Origin: a candidate division TA06 bacterium
GTDB lineage: Bacteria; Edwardsbacteria; AC1; EtOH8
Length of the DNA stretch: 54,701 nt
NCBI GenBank assembly: GCA_016208585.1
Contig: JACQXR010000008.1
Span: 1-54,701, forward strand
Reading direction: 5' to 3'
Positions within the stretch are counted from its first letter, which is position 1; every line of letters starts with the position of its first letter. The notes below the pieces were generated by a model. That model saw nothing but the letters and a program-made list of their open reading frames with translations. It did no database searches and had not been told where the DNA came from. Positions 25,131 to 34,196 of the stretch are shown here, in pieces. The position numbers and the translations under genes are program-made.

Positions 25131-25982
25131 ATGAAAACCCGAAGCGGTATCTTTATCTTGGCGCTGATCCTGGCCATATCCGGCTGTTCCAAGGACGAGC
25201 CTACCGCCACCGGCGGCAGTGTTCTGCCAAGCAGTTATCTGATGCCGGACTCCGTTGGACAAAGCTGGCACTACAACGGATATGAAACGATATTAGGGTA
25301 TGATACTTTAGGAAATAAAACCGACAGCAGTACATATATTTTCTCTTTGGATATCAATATTATAAGCCGGGATACTATTAACGGGTATCAGACTTTTACC
25401 ACAGAACTTGCTTGTCATGGTGATACTAGTTTCTGGGGGTCCGAAAAGGACACCGGGCGAGTGCGGTATGCCCAAAACGATACTTTATTGGCAGAAGTGG
25501 CTTATGTTCCAGGCACGCCAGGGGGACCAAAACAAAAGGGGTTAAGACTGATACGCTTTGGCGGGAAAATTTATAATGATATTGGAGAACTGCGGAATGC
25601 CGTATTGTTTGGGTCTGGTTCCGGAGGAAAATATGACACTACACTTATTCCTTATGACCCGCCCCGGATCCTGCTGGATTATCCGCTTTCCCGGGGCAAG
25701 GAATGGGTCCATTATAATACGGCATGGTTAAGCCATCGAAAAGTTGAAAAGACAGAACGAACCATAGTTAACGGGCATTATTACTACTGCTGGAAAATAA
25801 AATCGTTATTGGATGTTGATGGCGATAGCAACTGGGATACGGATATAATCTGGTACGATTGGTATAACAATTCAGGCATGGTAAAAAGGCATTTGGAAAT
25901 GCAGGGAGTATGGATTGGACCAGCAGGTGAGTTGTTGGGAACCTTTGTTTATGTGGAACATTACGAACTGGCAAACCCATAA
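25131..25982 (+). CDS. Hypothetical lipoprotein between dnaK and dnaJ
   Basis: The 283-residue product starts at ATG 25131 (GAGAGG six bases upstream; an in-frame TTG at 25116 is less likely). It begins MKTRSGIFILALILAISGC, a lipoprotein signal with Cys19. The mature part is rich in beta-type sequence (SVGQSWHYNGYETILGYDTL, PPRILLDYPLSRGKEWVHYN) and resembles the surface lipoproteins of uncertain function common in FCB-type bacteria. No conserved domain is recognised. The gene is more AT-rich than dnaK and dnaJ and breaks the usual dnaK-dnaJ adjacency, so it may have been inserted. Confidence 0.7.
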   Translation: MKTRSGIFILALILAISGCSKDEPTATGGSVLPSSYLMPDSVGQSWHYNGYETILGYDTLGNKTDSSTYIFSLDINIISRDTINGYQTFTTELACHGDTSFWGSEKDTGRVRYAQNDTLLAEVAYVPGTPGGPKQKGLRLIRFGGKIYNDIGELRNAVLFGSGSGGKYDTTLIPYDPPRILLDYPLSRGKEWVHYNTAWLSHRKVEKTERTIVNGHYYYCWKIKSLLDVDGDSNWDTDIIWYDWYNNSGMVKRHLEMQGVWIGPAGELLGTFVYVEHYELANP

Positions 25983-26002
25983 ATAAAACATAGATATTGC
26001 AC

Positions 26003-27175
26003 ATGACCCCCACCAAAAACGACTACTACGACATCCTGGGCATTCCCAAGAAGGCCACGGAAGACCAGATAAAGCAGGCCTACCGCGCTCTGGCCAAGAA
26101 GCACCATCCCGACATGAACCGGGACAACCCCAAGGCGGCCGAGGAAAAGTTCAAGGAGCTGTCCGAGGCCTATGAGGTGCTGATGGACAAGCAGAAGCGG
26201 GCCAACTACGATCAGTACGGCCACGCCGGGGTGGATCCATCGTTTGGTCAGGGCGGCTTCGACTTTGGCCGCGACTTCACCCATGCCGACGACCTGCAGG
26301 ACATCTTCGGCTCCATGTTCGGCGGCGGGGGCGGGGGCAATTCCATCTTCGATATGTTCTTCGGCGGCCAGGGCCAGGGCGCGCGCCGGAGGGGCCGGAG
26401 CGAACGCCGGGGCGGCGACCTGCAGATCCGCCTGCCTCTCACTTTGGAAGAGATCGCCTCCGGGGTGGAGAAGACCCTGCAGCTAAAGCGCTATGAATCC
26501 TGCTCCGACTGCGGCGGCTCGGGGGTAAAGTCCGGCGTGGACGTCAAGAACTGCCCCACTTGCAAGGGGGCCGGCGAAGTGCGGCAGGTCTCGCGCTCGA
26601 TATTCGGCCAGTTCATCAACGTGGGAACCTGCCCCCAGTGCGGGGGCGAGGGCAAGATCATCTCCAACCCCTGCAAGGGCTGCGGGGGCGAGGGCCGGGC
26701 GAAGAAGGACGCCACCATCAAGGTCAAGATCCCGGGCGGGGCCGCCGCCGGGAATTACCTGCCTTTGCGGGGCCAGGGCAACATCGGCTTAAGGGGCGGC
26801 CCGGCCGGCGACATTCTGGTCTACATCGAGGAAAAGGCGCACCCGCTGTTCACCCGGCACGGCGATGATTTGATCGTGGGCATTTCAGTCTCCTACGCCC
26901 AGGCGGTTTTGGGCTGCAAGATAGAGGTGCCGATGCTGTCCGGCAAGGCCGAGCTCTCCGTCCCGGCCGGCACGCCCTCGGGCAAAGTGTTCCGGATGCG
27001 GGGCAAGGGTCTGCCCCGCCTGAACTCCAGCGGCAGCGGCGACCAGCTGATCAAGGTGGAGGTCTGGATGCCCCAGAAACTTTCGGGCGAGGAGAAGAAG
27101 ATCCTGAAACAACTGGAGGAACTGCAGAAGAACAAGGTGCCGGGGGCCTGCAAGATAGACCTGGATGCTGGTTGA
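26003..27175 (+). CDS. dnaJ: Chaperone protein DnaJ (Hsp40)
   Basis: This 390-residue type I J-protein has a J domain ([23 protein letters not shown] in KKHHPDMN), a Gly/Phe-rich region with GGGGGG, and four zinc-binding repeats ([32 protein letters not shown]). The C-terminal peptide-binding domains follow ([20 protein letters not shown]). I choose ATG 26003; an in-frame TTG at 25997 is possible. It delivers substrates to DnaK and stimulates its ATPase. There is only a 20-bp gap after the lipoprotein gene and no clear Shine-Dalgarno, so it is probably cotranscribed with that gene. Confidence 0.95.
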   Translation: MTPTKNDYYDILGIPKKATEDQIKQAYRALAKKHHPDMNRDNPKAAEEKFKELSEAYEVLMDKQKRANYDQYGHAGVDPSFGQGGFDFGRDFTHADDLQDIFGSMFGGGGGGNSIFDMFFGGQGQGARRRGRSERRGGDLQIRLPLTLEEIASGVEKTLQLKRYESCSDCGGSGVKSGVDVKNCPTCKGAGEVRQVSRSIFGQFINVGTCPQCGGEGKIISNPCKGCGGEGRAKKDATIKVKIPGGAAAGNYLPLRGQGNIGLRGGPAGDILVYIEEKAHPLFTRHGDDLIVGISVSYAQAVLGCKIEVPMLSGKAELSVPAGTPSGKVFRMRGKGLPRLNSSGSGDQLIKVEVWMPQKLSGEEKKILKQLEELQKNKVPGACKIDLDAG

Positions 27176-27280
27176 TTACTATAATGAAGTTAAGAAGGTC
27201 TGAGGGTGAGAAGTTGAGATCACCCAGGTTAGCAGTCGGATCTTCATAATTTCTCAACTTCCCAACTTCGGCAAGTTATC

Positions 27281-28063
27281 GTGGCAGAATACTTTTACGC
27301 TCCGCCGGAAAACGTCTCCGAGCGGCAGATCATCATCACCGGTGAGGAGGCCCGGCACATCGCCAAAGCGCTGCGGCATAAGAAGGGCGACCTGCTGACC
27401 ATCGTGGACGGCCAGGGCGGAGAATACCTGTGCTCCATCGCCGCCGCCGCCGAGCACACGGTGACCGCCAACATCGTTAACAAATTGCGCAAGTCGCACG
27501 AGCCGATTGCTAAAGTCACCCTGGCCCAGGCGGTTCCCAAGGGCCAGCGGATGGACTTTGCGGTGGAGAAGGGGACCGAGCTGGGCCTGTACGCCATTGT
27601 TCCGCTGATCACCAAAAACTCGGTGGCCAGACCAGGCGAGGGCGACAAGCAGCTGCCTCCGTTGTCTGATGAGGAAGGCCCCGGCCACAAGACCGCCCGC
27701 TGGCAGAGGATCGCCGCGGCGGCCATGAAACAATCGTTGCGCTCGGTGCTGCCCCGGATAAGCCAGCCCGAGGATTTCAAAGATCTGATGCAGCGCCACA
27801 AGGAATACGACCTGATCCTTCTGGCTGACGAGGGACAGCAGAAGATCTCGGTGGCCTCGGTGTTCAAGGGTCTCGCCAAGCAGCCCCGGACCGTCTTATG
27901 CCTGGCCGGCCCGGAAGGCGGGTTCACCCCGGAGGAACGGGGACTGGCCCAAAAATATAACGCCCATATTGTCACACTGGGCCCAAGACGCCTGCGGGCC
28001 GAAACCGCCGGGATCGTGCTCAGCACCTTGGTCCTGGCGCAACTGGGAGAATTGGGAGGATGA
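27281..28063 (+). CDS. rsmE: 16S rRNA (uracil1498-N3)-methyltransferase
   Basis: The 260-residue SPOUT-class enzyme starts at GTG 27281. It has the N-terminal PUA-like part (YFYAPPENVSERQIIITGEE, ARHIAKALRHKKGD) and the C-terminal trefoil knot with LCLAGPEGGFTPEERGLA and TLGPRRLRAETAGIVLSTLV, diagnostic of RsmE. Function: it methylates U1498 of 16S rRNA in the 30S subunit. An extension of about 20 residues in the middle (PGEGDKQLPPLSDEEGPGHK) is longer than usual. The position after dnaJ is a widely conserved neighbourhood (dnaK-dnaJ-prmA/rsmE). Its stop codon lies just before the M1 peptidase gene. Confidence 0.92.
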   Translation: MAEYFYAPPENVSERQIIITGEEARHIAKALRHKKGDLLTIVDGQGGEYLCSIAAAAEHTVTANIVNKLRKSHEPIAKVTLAQAVPKGQRMDFAVEKGTELGLYAIVPLITKNSVARPGEGDKQLPPLSDEEGPGHKTARWQRIAAAAMKQSLRSVLPRISQPEDFKDLMQRHKEYDLILLADEGQQKISVASVFKGLAKQPRTVLCLAGPEGGFTPEERGLAQKYNAHIVTLGPRRLRAETAGIVLSTLVLAQLGELGG

Positions 28064-28068
28064 AACAG

Positions 28069-30357
28069 ATGAGAGTAATTAAGACTATTTTAGTCCTATT
28101 AACAGCCGCCGCTCCGGCCCTGGCGCAAATGCCTTTGGAGACCAAACCTGCCCCTGACTTTTTAAAGCCGAGAGCCGGCAGCGCCAAGTTTGACTCGGTT
28201 CACCAGTACGATGTGCTTAAGTACCGGCTGGCGGTGGACCTGCCCATGACCAACGATTCGCTCTACGGCCACCAGAATATTCTGGCGGTCAAGAAATCAT
28301 CAAGCGACAGCCTGACCTTAGACTGCGTCCGCTTGGAGGTGGACTCGGTCAAACTGAATGGCAGTCACACCGGCTTCTTGCCCAGCGCCGATACCTTATA
28401 TTTGATGGCGGACTACGCGTCGGTGGCGGTGGGGGATAGTTTTGATCTGGAGGTGTTTTACCGGGGCGGTAACTTCAGCAAAAACGGCGGTAGAAAATGG
28501 GGGTATTACTGGTATCCCAAAGGTTACGATGCCAATACCCTTCACGCATCCGGCTATACCATGAGCGAGCCGCAGGATGCTAGAGCATGGATGCCTTGCT
28601 TTGACGAGCCTTGGGACAAGGCCGATTCCGGCTGCAGCATCTCCATAACCATTCCGGACTCCTTGGCCGCCGCCTCCAACGGCCTGCTGCAGGATACCCT
28701 GCGCAGCGGGGACCGGCTGACCTGGCGCTGGCGGGAGGATTCGGCCATCACCACTTATCTGATGTGCTTTACCGCTTCGCGTTTTTCCATCTGGTCCGAT
28801 ACCGTCTATACGGTTTCGGGAAAAACCATTCCCCTGAACTATTTTGTCTGGCCCGAGGATTCAGCTTTGTCGCAGACGGTCTTTGCCACGGTGCCCCAGA
28901 TGACCAGGCTTTATGATTCGCTTTTCCACCCTTATCCTTTTGGCAAATACGGCATGGCCGCGGTCTATCCCTTTGCCTACGGCGGCATGGAGCACCAGGC
29001 CATGACCACTATCCACCGCAGTTGGATAACAAACAATTCGCAACGTGGAATCGTGCACGAGCTGGCCCACATGTGGTTCGGGGATCTGATCACCTGCGGC
29101 ACCTGGGCCGACATCTGGCTGAACGAGGGTTTTGCCAGCTATCTGGAGGCTGTTTACGATGAATGGCTCAACAGCCGCCTTCCGGGCATATACATGAATC
29201 AGTATTTTTGGAGAGCGCTGACCGGAAACGCCAACATCTATCCCATCTACAACCCGCCGCCCAATCTGCTGTTTGACTATTCCATGGTCTACACCAAGGG
29301 GGCCTGGGTGCTGCAGGGCTTGCGCTGGGTGATGGGCGATACCGTCTTCTTCCCCATGATGCGGGCCTATGCCGATAGTTTTGCCAACGGCAACGTCGTT
29401 ACCGCCGACTTCCAGAGGATAGCGGAACAGCATTACGGTTCTACCTTGGATTGGTATTTTGCCCAATGGGTCTACCGGGCCGGGCACCCCAAGTATTACC
29501 TGGTGGGCTATCATAAGACCCATCCCGACAGCAACGGGGCGAAACTTCTGATAAAACAGACATCCGCCACCGGTGAATTATACAAGATGCCGGTTGCCAT
29601 AGTGGACAGTTCTTCTGCCGGCGCATTAGATACATTCAGAGTTTGGATTCAAAATACCGATACAGTAATTATTGGGGATTATTTAAATAGTATTGAATGG
29701 TTTAAATTTGACCCCGACAGTTGGATATTGAAGGAACTTTACGACAGCCTGCCGGTATTATCTAATCTTAGCACCGGTACCAAAAAATACGGCAACAGCC
29801 TAATAGACGTTTATTGGCGTAAGTTCCGGATGGACTCCGCCTGCGCCGGGTATAACGTCTACCGGGCGGATAATGCTGCCGGGCCTTTTGCCAGGATTAA
29901 TTTCGATATCATTGCCGACACCATGTTCAGCGATACCACCACCTACAGCGGCAGCGAGTATTATTACGCCGTAACCGCGGTAAGCTCTTTAGATACCTGT
30001 TACGAAACGCGCCATTCCAATGTCCTTTCCATAGTGGCCGGGGGAGTGGGGAGCGAGCCTGATAACAGGGAGCTGATAACGGATCTCGGGTTGAACCAAA
30101 ACGTACCCAATCCCTTTAAACAATCAACAATGATCAACTATCAATTAACAAAACCGGGGTTGGCAACCCTGAAGGTGTATAATATACAGGGGCAAGCGGT
30201 GAAAACCCTTGTCAACTCTATTCAATCGGCGGGCCGGCACCAGGCGCAGTGGGACGGCCGGGATGCCGCCGGCAACCGGGCATCCAGCGGGATATATTTC
30301 GTAAAATTAGAAGCTGAGGGCAAGACCATCACCCGGTCGCTACAGTATATAAAATAA
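28069..30357 (+). CDS. Secreted M1-family aminopeptidase with FlgD/type-A-sorting-like C-terminal domain
   Basis: This 762-residue protein is annotated from ATG 28069 because GGGAGG is at the right distance; an ATG at 28060 overlaps the rsmE stop. It has a signal peptide (MRVIKTILVLLTAAAPALA). The gluzincin core shows the substrate motif YGGMEHQAM, the zinc site HELAHMWFGD and the third ligand WLNEGFASYLEA, the M1 pattern. After an Ig/fibronectin-like segment the C-terminus reads LNQNVPNPFKQSTMINYQLT, LKVYNIQGQAVKTLV and SSGIYFVKLEAEGKTITRSL, the FlgD-like / type IX sorting-like domain. Role: removal of N-terminal residues from peptides outside the cell. The C-terminal domain implies secretion across the outer membrane by a type IX-like system, which is not seen in this window. 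Confidence 0.88.
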   Translation: MRVIKTILVLLTAAAPALAQMPLETKPAPDFLKPRAGSAKFDSVHQYDVLKYRLAVDLPMTNDSLYGHQNILAVKKSSSDSLTLDCVRLEVDSVKLNGSHTGFLPSADTLYLMADYASVAVGDSFDLEVFYRGGNFSKNGGRKWGYYWYPKGYDANTLHASGYTMSEPQDARAWMPCFDEPWDKADSGCSISITIPDSLAAASNGLLQDTLRSGDRLTWRWREDSAITTYLMCFTASRFSIWSDTVYTVSGKTIPLNYFVWPEDSALSQTVFATVPQMTRLYDSLFHPYPFGKYGMAAVYPFAYGGMEHQAMTTIHRSWITNNSQRGIVHELAHMWFGDLITCGTWADIWLNEGFASYLEAVYDEWLNSRLPGIYMNQYFWRALTGNANIYPIYNPPPNLLFDYSMVYTKGAWVLQGLRWVMGDTVFFPMMRAYADSFANGNVVTADFQRIAEQHYGSTLDWYFAQWVYRAGHPKYYLVGYHKTHPDSNGAKLLIKQTSATGELYKMPVAIVDSSSAGALDTFRVWIQNTDTVIIGDYLNSIEWFKFDPDSWILKELYDSLPVLSNLSTGTKKYGNSLIDVYWRKFRMDSACAGYNVYRADNAAGPFARINFDIIADTMFSDTTTYSGSEYYYAVTAVSSLDTCYETRHSNVLSIVAGGVGSEPDNRELITDLGLNQNVPNPFKQSTMINYQLTKPGLATLKVYNIQGQAVKTLVNSIQSAGRHQAQWDGRDAAGNRASSGIYFVKLEAEGKTITRSLQYIK

Positions 30358-30439
30358 GCATTGGGATTTATTCACCGCAAAGACGCGCCCAAAGCTATTA
30401 TATGATGGCCCCTTTCACTGGCCCACTCCTGCGGCTCGC

Positions 30440-30500
30440 CTGCTCCCGCCGACGGCGGGATGCGCCGGACAGGCATGAATGCGGGGCAGGCTTTGTGGCA
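30440..30500. repeat. Small palindromic GC-rich repeat
   Basis: The gap before the CvpA-like gene contains TCCCGCCGACGGCGGGA (about 30446-30462), a perfect small hairpin, together with CGGGGCAG-type motifs shared with other gaps of this window. It is probably a REP-type element. Nothing else is seen in 30358-30533. Confidence 0.5.
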
Positions 30501-30533
30501 GGTAATTCCAGGTTAACTTAAATAGGAGTTCAA

Positions 30534-31091
30534 ATGAACTGGATAGACATCATCATCCTGGTTCTGCTGGGGCTGGCGGTGGGCATGGGCTTCAAGAAGG
30601 GCCTGGTGCAGGAAATTGTGGGCATCGTCGGCTTGATAGTCTCGTTCTTCCTGGCCTTAAAACTTCATCCGGCCGCGGCCGGGGGGCTGGTCAAGCTGTT
30701 CCCCAAAGTGCCACTGCACCTGGCGCCCACCATCGGGTTCGTGGTGATGTTCCTGGCGGCCTTCGGGGCCATCACTCTGGCCGGATGGTTGCTGTCCAAG
30801 CTGATTAAGGCCACGCCGCTGGACCTGGCCGACAAACTGGGCGGGATGGTGGTGGGCCTGCTCAAAGGCGCGGTGGTGATCTCCATCCTTTTATTGCTGC
30901 TGACATTTCTGCCCCTGCCCAAGGAGGTCAACCAGAAATTAGATCGCTCCGGGATGATCCGCTCCATGCGCAAGGTGGCGCCGTGGGTGTACAAGAAGAC
31001 CAAGGGGCTTTGGCCCAAAGCCCAGGAACTTTACAAGGAGTTTGAGAAGACGCCGGAGCCCAAGAAAGTGGAAGAGTTGAAGACGATCTAG
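30534..31091 (+). CDS. CvpA family membrane protein
   Basis: The 185-residue protein has four hydrophobic segments and begins MNWIDIIILVLLGLAVGMGF, then KKGLVQEIVGIVGLIVSFFL, the typical CvpA pattern. A Lys/Glu-rich tail of about 40 residues follows. Family knowledge: CvpA was named for colicin V production in E. coli and in other bacteria affects purine-linked regulation, envelope stress resistance and biofilm. A precise role is unknown. In many bacteria cvpA stands directly before mutS2; here the two are separated by a broken four-helix-bundle gene that appears to have landed between them. TAGGAG lies seven bases before ATG 30534. Confidence 0.85.
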   Translation: MNWIDIIILVLLGLAVGMGFKKGLVQEIVGIVGLIVSFFLALKLHPAAAGGLVKLFPKVPLHLAPTIGFVVMFLAAFGAITLAGWLLSKLIKATPLDLADKLGGMVVGLLKGAVVISILLLLLTFLPLPKEVNQKLDRSGMIRSMRKVAPWVYKKTKGLWPKAQELYKEFEKTPEPKKVEELKTI

Positions 31092-31164
31092 GACAATGGG
31101 GATAAATGGGAATATGATGGATAACCGCAACAACAACTAAAGAAAGATATTAAAAACCGGAATC

Positions 31165-31568
31165 ATGGATAAGAGGCAACGAGATGAATTTAAAAAGAGG
31201 ATCAAGTCGTCCATCATTGGCCTGATGACTTTCATTGACGCTTTGCCTGCGTCTCAAACCACCAAGATCATCAGCGGTCAGTTACTTCGAAGCGGGACCA
31301 GCATGGGCGCCAACTACTTTGAGGCGATCGCCGCAAGCTCCAAGAAAGACTTTATTAATTTTTAATACCCCACCCGCTTGCGGCGGGATAATTCATTAAT
31401 TATTTTCACTATTCCCTTAAGTCTGGCAATGAAACCTGCTTTTGGCTGGATATTCTGATCGACTCGGGAAAATGCGATAAAAACACGGGACAAAATCTTT
31501 TAAAGGAAGCCAGGGAACTGGCTAATATATTGGCCGCCAGCGTCATCACCATGAAAACAAAGGGTTGA
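31165..31568 (+). pseudogene. Four-helix-bundle protein gene broken by a 41-bp palindromic insertion
   Basis: The first part (MDKRQRDEFKKRIKSSIIGL, LLRSGTSMGANYFEAIAASS, KKDFIN) is the N-terminal half of the S23-type four-helix-bundle family (often called 23S rRNA-intervening-sequence protein). The second part, in another frame (YFHYSLKSGNETCFWLDILI, QNLLKEARELANILAASVIT), completes it and ends at 31568. Between them are 41 extra bases (31360-31400), flanked by ATTAAT at 31354-31359 and 31395-31400. Removing one ATTAAT copy and the insert restores one open frame of about 120 codons. The gene sits alone, not inside an rRNA gene. Confidence 0.8.
31360..31400. repeat. 41-bp palindromic insertion
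   Basis: The inserted segment contains the hairpin CCCGC-TTGCG-GCGGG and is bordered by a duplicated ATTAAT. It introduces a stop codon and a frameshift in the four-helix-bundle gene. It looks like a small non-autonomous palindromic unit. Confidence 0.65.
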
Positions 31569-31596
31569 TCTTTAATTTTTGGTATTTTATTTTTTG

Positions 31597-33930
31597 ATGA
31601 ACGCCCATAGTTTACAGATATTAGAATTCAGCTTCGTCCGCAACGCCCTTTCCCAGCGGGCCTCCACGCCCTATGGCCGGGAGGAAGCCCTGGCATTGAT
31701 GCCGCTGGCCGATCCCGATGCCGTCGCCCGGATGCAAGACGAGACGGCCGAGGCCAGGAAGTTTTTGGAGGCCGGCTTCGGCCTTGATTTCTACGACCTG
31801 CACGACATCCGTCCCCAGCTGGAGGCGCTGAAGGCCGAGGGCGCGGTGATGGATGCCCTGGTTCTGCTGCACCTGGCCCGGCATTTGGCGGCGGCCCGGC
31901 AGGTCCGCTCCTCACTTGGCCTGCGCAATGAAGAGTATCCGCTGCTTTCGGAACAGGCTCTGGGTCTTTGTGCCTTCAAGGAATTAGAGGAGCGGATAGT
32001 CAAGGCCATCGAGCCGGACGGCAGAGTGGCCGACAAGGCCAGCCCCGAGCTCTATCACATCCGGCGGGAGCAGGAGACGGTGCGCCAGCGCATCCACTCC
32101 AAGCTGGAGGACATCATGGGCCGGGAGGCGGCCGACATCCAGGAGACGCTGATTACCATCCGCGAGGGGCGCTATGTGATCCCGGTCAAGGCCGATTCCA
32201 AGAACAAGCTGAAAGGCATCGTTCACGACAGCTCGGCCTCCGGGGCCACGGTCTACATGGAACCGCTGGCCACCATCGAGATGAACAACCGGATGCGCCA
32301 GCTGTTCTCAATGGAGAAACAGGAAGTGGAGAGGATCCTGCGGCAGTTCTCGACCGAGGTCTCCGAAAATATTGATGACATGGAAAATAATCTGCAGTTG
32401 CTGGCCCACTTTGACCTGGCATTCGCCCGGGCCCAATTAGCGCTGGCCTGGAAATGCGTCCGGGCCATTTCACCGGGCGAGCAGTACTTGAAGCTGATCG
32501 AGGCTCGGCACCCGGCTTTGGCCAAACCGGTTCCGCTGAACCTGGAGCTGGGAAACGGCCGGACCACCATGGTCGTCACCGGGCCCAACACCGGCGGCAA
32601 GACGGTGGTGCTGAAGACGGTGGGCCTGCTGGCACTGATGAACCAGTCCGGCCTGCAGATCCCGGCCCGGGACGGCAGCGCCCTGTCCCTGTTCGGCCAG
32701 GTATTCGCCGACATCGGCGACGAGCAGTCCATCTCCCAGTCGCTGTCAACCTTTTCTTCGCACATCTCGCAGATCAAAGGGGTGCTGGAGAATTCCACCG
32801 CCCTGTCGCTGGTCCTGCTGGACGAGATCGGGGCCGGCACCGAGCCGGCCGAGGGCGCGGCCCTGGCTATGACCATCCTTTTAGCGCTGACCCGGAAAGG
32901 CTGCCTGACCCTTTCCACCACCCATTACGGGGCGCTGAAGGCCTTTGTCCAGCAGAATTCCCAGATGCTGAACGCGGCCATGGAATTTGACCGGGAAAAA
33001 CTCCAGCCTACCTACCGCCTGATAATGGGCGTGCCCGGGGCCAGCTACGGGATAGAGATCGCCTCGCGGCTGGGGCTTTCGCCCGAAGTAATCAGCGACG
33101 CCCGTTCCCGGATAGATTCCAAATCGGTCCAGCTGGAGGAGCTGATCACATTCCTGGAACAGGTCAAGCGCCGGGCCGAGCAGAAAGAACTTAAGGCCCT
33201 GGACGAAATGGACCAGGCCAAAAGCCTGAAGGAAGAATACCGGTCCCGGTTGGAAGGGATCCAGGAAGAACTGAATACCCTGAAGCAAAAGGCGGCCGAG
33301 GAATCCAGAAATATATTGACCCAGGCCCGCAGCGCGGCCGAGCAGGCGGTGGCTGTTATAAAGGGCGAGCAGGCCAGCAAACAGAGCATCATCAAGGCCA
33401 GGGAGATGCTGAAGGAGGCCGAAGCCCTGCTGCCGCCGGAGGAGCGGCCCCAGCCAGCGGCCAAGCACGATCCCGGACATGTCTTCCAGAAAGGGGAAAA
33501 GGTTTACCTGACCGATCTCAAAAAAGAGGGCTTGATAGTGGACCTGTTGGATTCCGGGAAGAAACTCAAGGTCCAGGTGGGCAATGTGCTGATGACCGTG
33601 CCCCGGCAAAAGGCCGCGGCCGGCGCTTCCCAAAAATTAGCAGAGCCAAAACCTATCTCCACCGTCAGCGCCGAGAACGTCTCCGGGTTTGCGCCGGAAC
33701 TGTATCTGCTGGGAATGCGGGCCGATGAATCCATAGAGGCGGTGGAACGCTACATTGACGATGCGGTCTATTACGGGATCACCAAACTGCGAATAGTGCA
33801 CGGCAAGGGCACCGGGGTACTGCGCAAGATAGTAAAAGAAGTGCTGACCAAAAATGCCCAGGTGAAATTTTTCCGTCTGGGAGAGTGGAACGAAGGCCAG
33901 GACGGGGTGACGGTAGTGGAGCTGAAATAG
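31597..33930 (+). CDS. mutS2: Endonuclease MutS2
   Basis: This 777-residue MutS-family ATPase lacks the mismatch-recognition domains. It has core/lever helices, Walker A GPNTGGKTVVLKTVG, ABC-type signature SQSLSTFSSHISQI, Walker B LVLLDEIGAGTEPAEGAALA, a long coiled coil (residues about 500-620), a KOW-like segment, and a C-terminal Smr domain with IVHGKGTGVLRKIV. The Smr N-terminal motif, usually LDLRG, reads LYLLG here. Family knowledge: MutS2 suppresses recombination and in some bacteria splits collided ribosomes. The LDLR residues support nuclease activity, so this copy may lack it. I choose ATG 31597 (MNAHSLQILEF); an upstream in-frame start at 31579 is possible. Confidence 0.92.
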   Translation: MNAHSLQILEFSFVRNALSQRASTPYGREEALALMPLADPDAVARMQDETAEARKFLEAGFGLDFYDLHDIRPQLEALKAEGAVMDALVLLHLARHLAAARQVRSSLGLRNEEYPLLSEQALGLCAFKELEERIVKAIEPDGRVADKASPELYHIRREQETVRQRIHSKLEDIMGREAADIQETLITIREGRYVIPVKADSKNKLKGIVHDSSASGATVYMEPLATIEMNNRMRQLFSMEKQEVERILRQFSTEVSENIDDMENNLQLLAHFDLAFARAQLALAWKCVRAISPGEQYLKLIEARHPALAKPVPLNLELGNGRTTMVVTGPNTGGKTVVLKTVGLLALMNQSGLQIPARDGSALSLFGQVFADIGDEQSISQSLSTFSSHISQIKGVLENSTALSLVLLDEIGAGTEPAEGAALAMTILLALTRKGCLTLSTTHYGALKAFVQQNSQMLNAAMEFDREKLQPTYRLIMGVPGASYGIEIASRLGLSPEVISDARSRIDSKSVQLEELITFLEQVKRRAEQKELKALDEMDQAKSLKEEYRSRLEGIQEELNTLKQKAAEESRNILTQARSAAEQAVAVIKGEQASKQSIIKAREMLKEAEALLPPEERPQPAAKHDPGHVFQKGEKVYLTDLKKEGLIVDLLDSGKKLKVQVGNVLMTVPRQKAAAGASQKLAEPKPISTVSAENVSGFAPELYLLGMRADESIEAVERYIDDAVYYGITKLRIVHGKGTGVLRKIVKEVLTKNAQVKFFRLGEWNEGQDGVTVVELK

Positions 33931-33987
33931 TTGATACAATTAGCAATGAACAATGAATCCAACTACGCCCAAGGCTACGTCGGACAA

Positions 33988-34190
33988 GCAATGAACAATG
34001 AACAATGAACAATGAACAATGAACAATGAACAATGAACAATGAACAATGAACAATGAACATTGAACATTGAACATTGAACAATGAACAATGAACAATGAA
34101 CAATGAACAATGAACATTGAACGGTGAACAGTAAACAGCAAACAGTAAACAGCAAACAGTAAACAGTAAATGGTAAACAGTAAACGGATA
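33988..34190. repeat. Heptanucleotide tandem repeat (about 29 units)
   Basis: About 19 units of the heptamer CAATGAA, with variants CATTGAA, occupy 33988-34121. They run into degenerate heptamers of the type AACAGTA and AACAGCA up to about 34190. Two isolated units are at about 33942-33957 and a few more at 48527-48550. The period of seven gives a repetitive open frame on the minus strand (heptad LFIVHCS), which is a repeat artefact, not a gene. Confidence 0.9.
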
Positions 34191-34196
34191 AACTTC

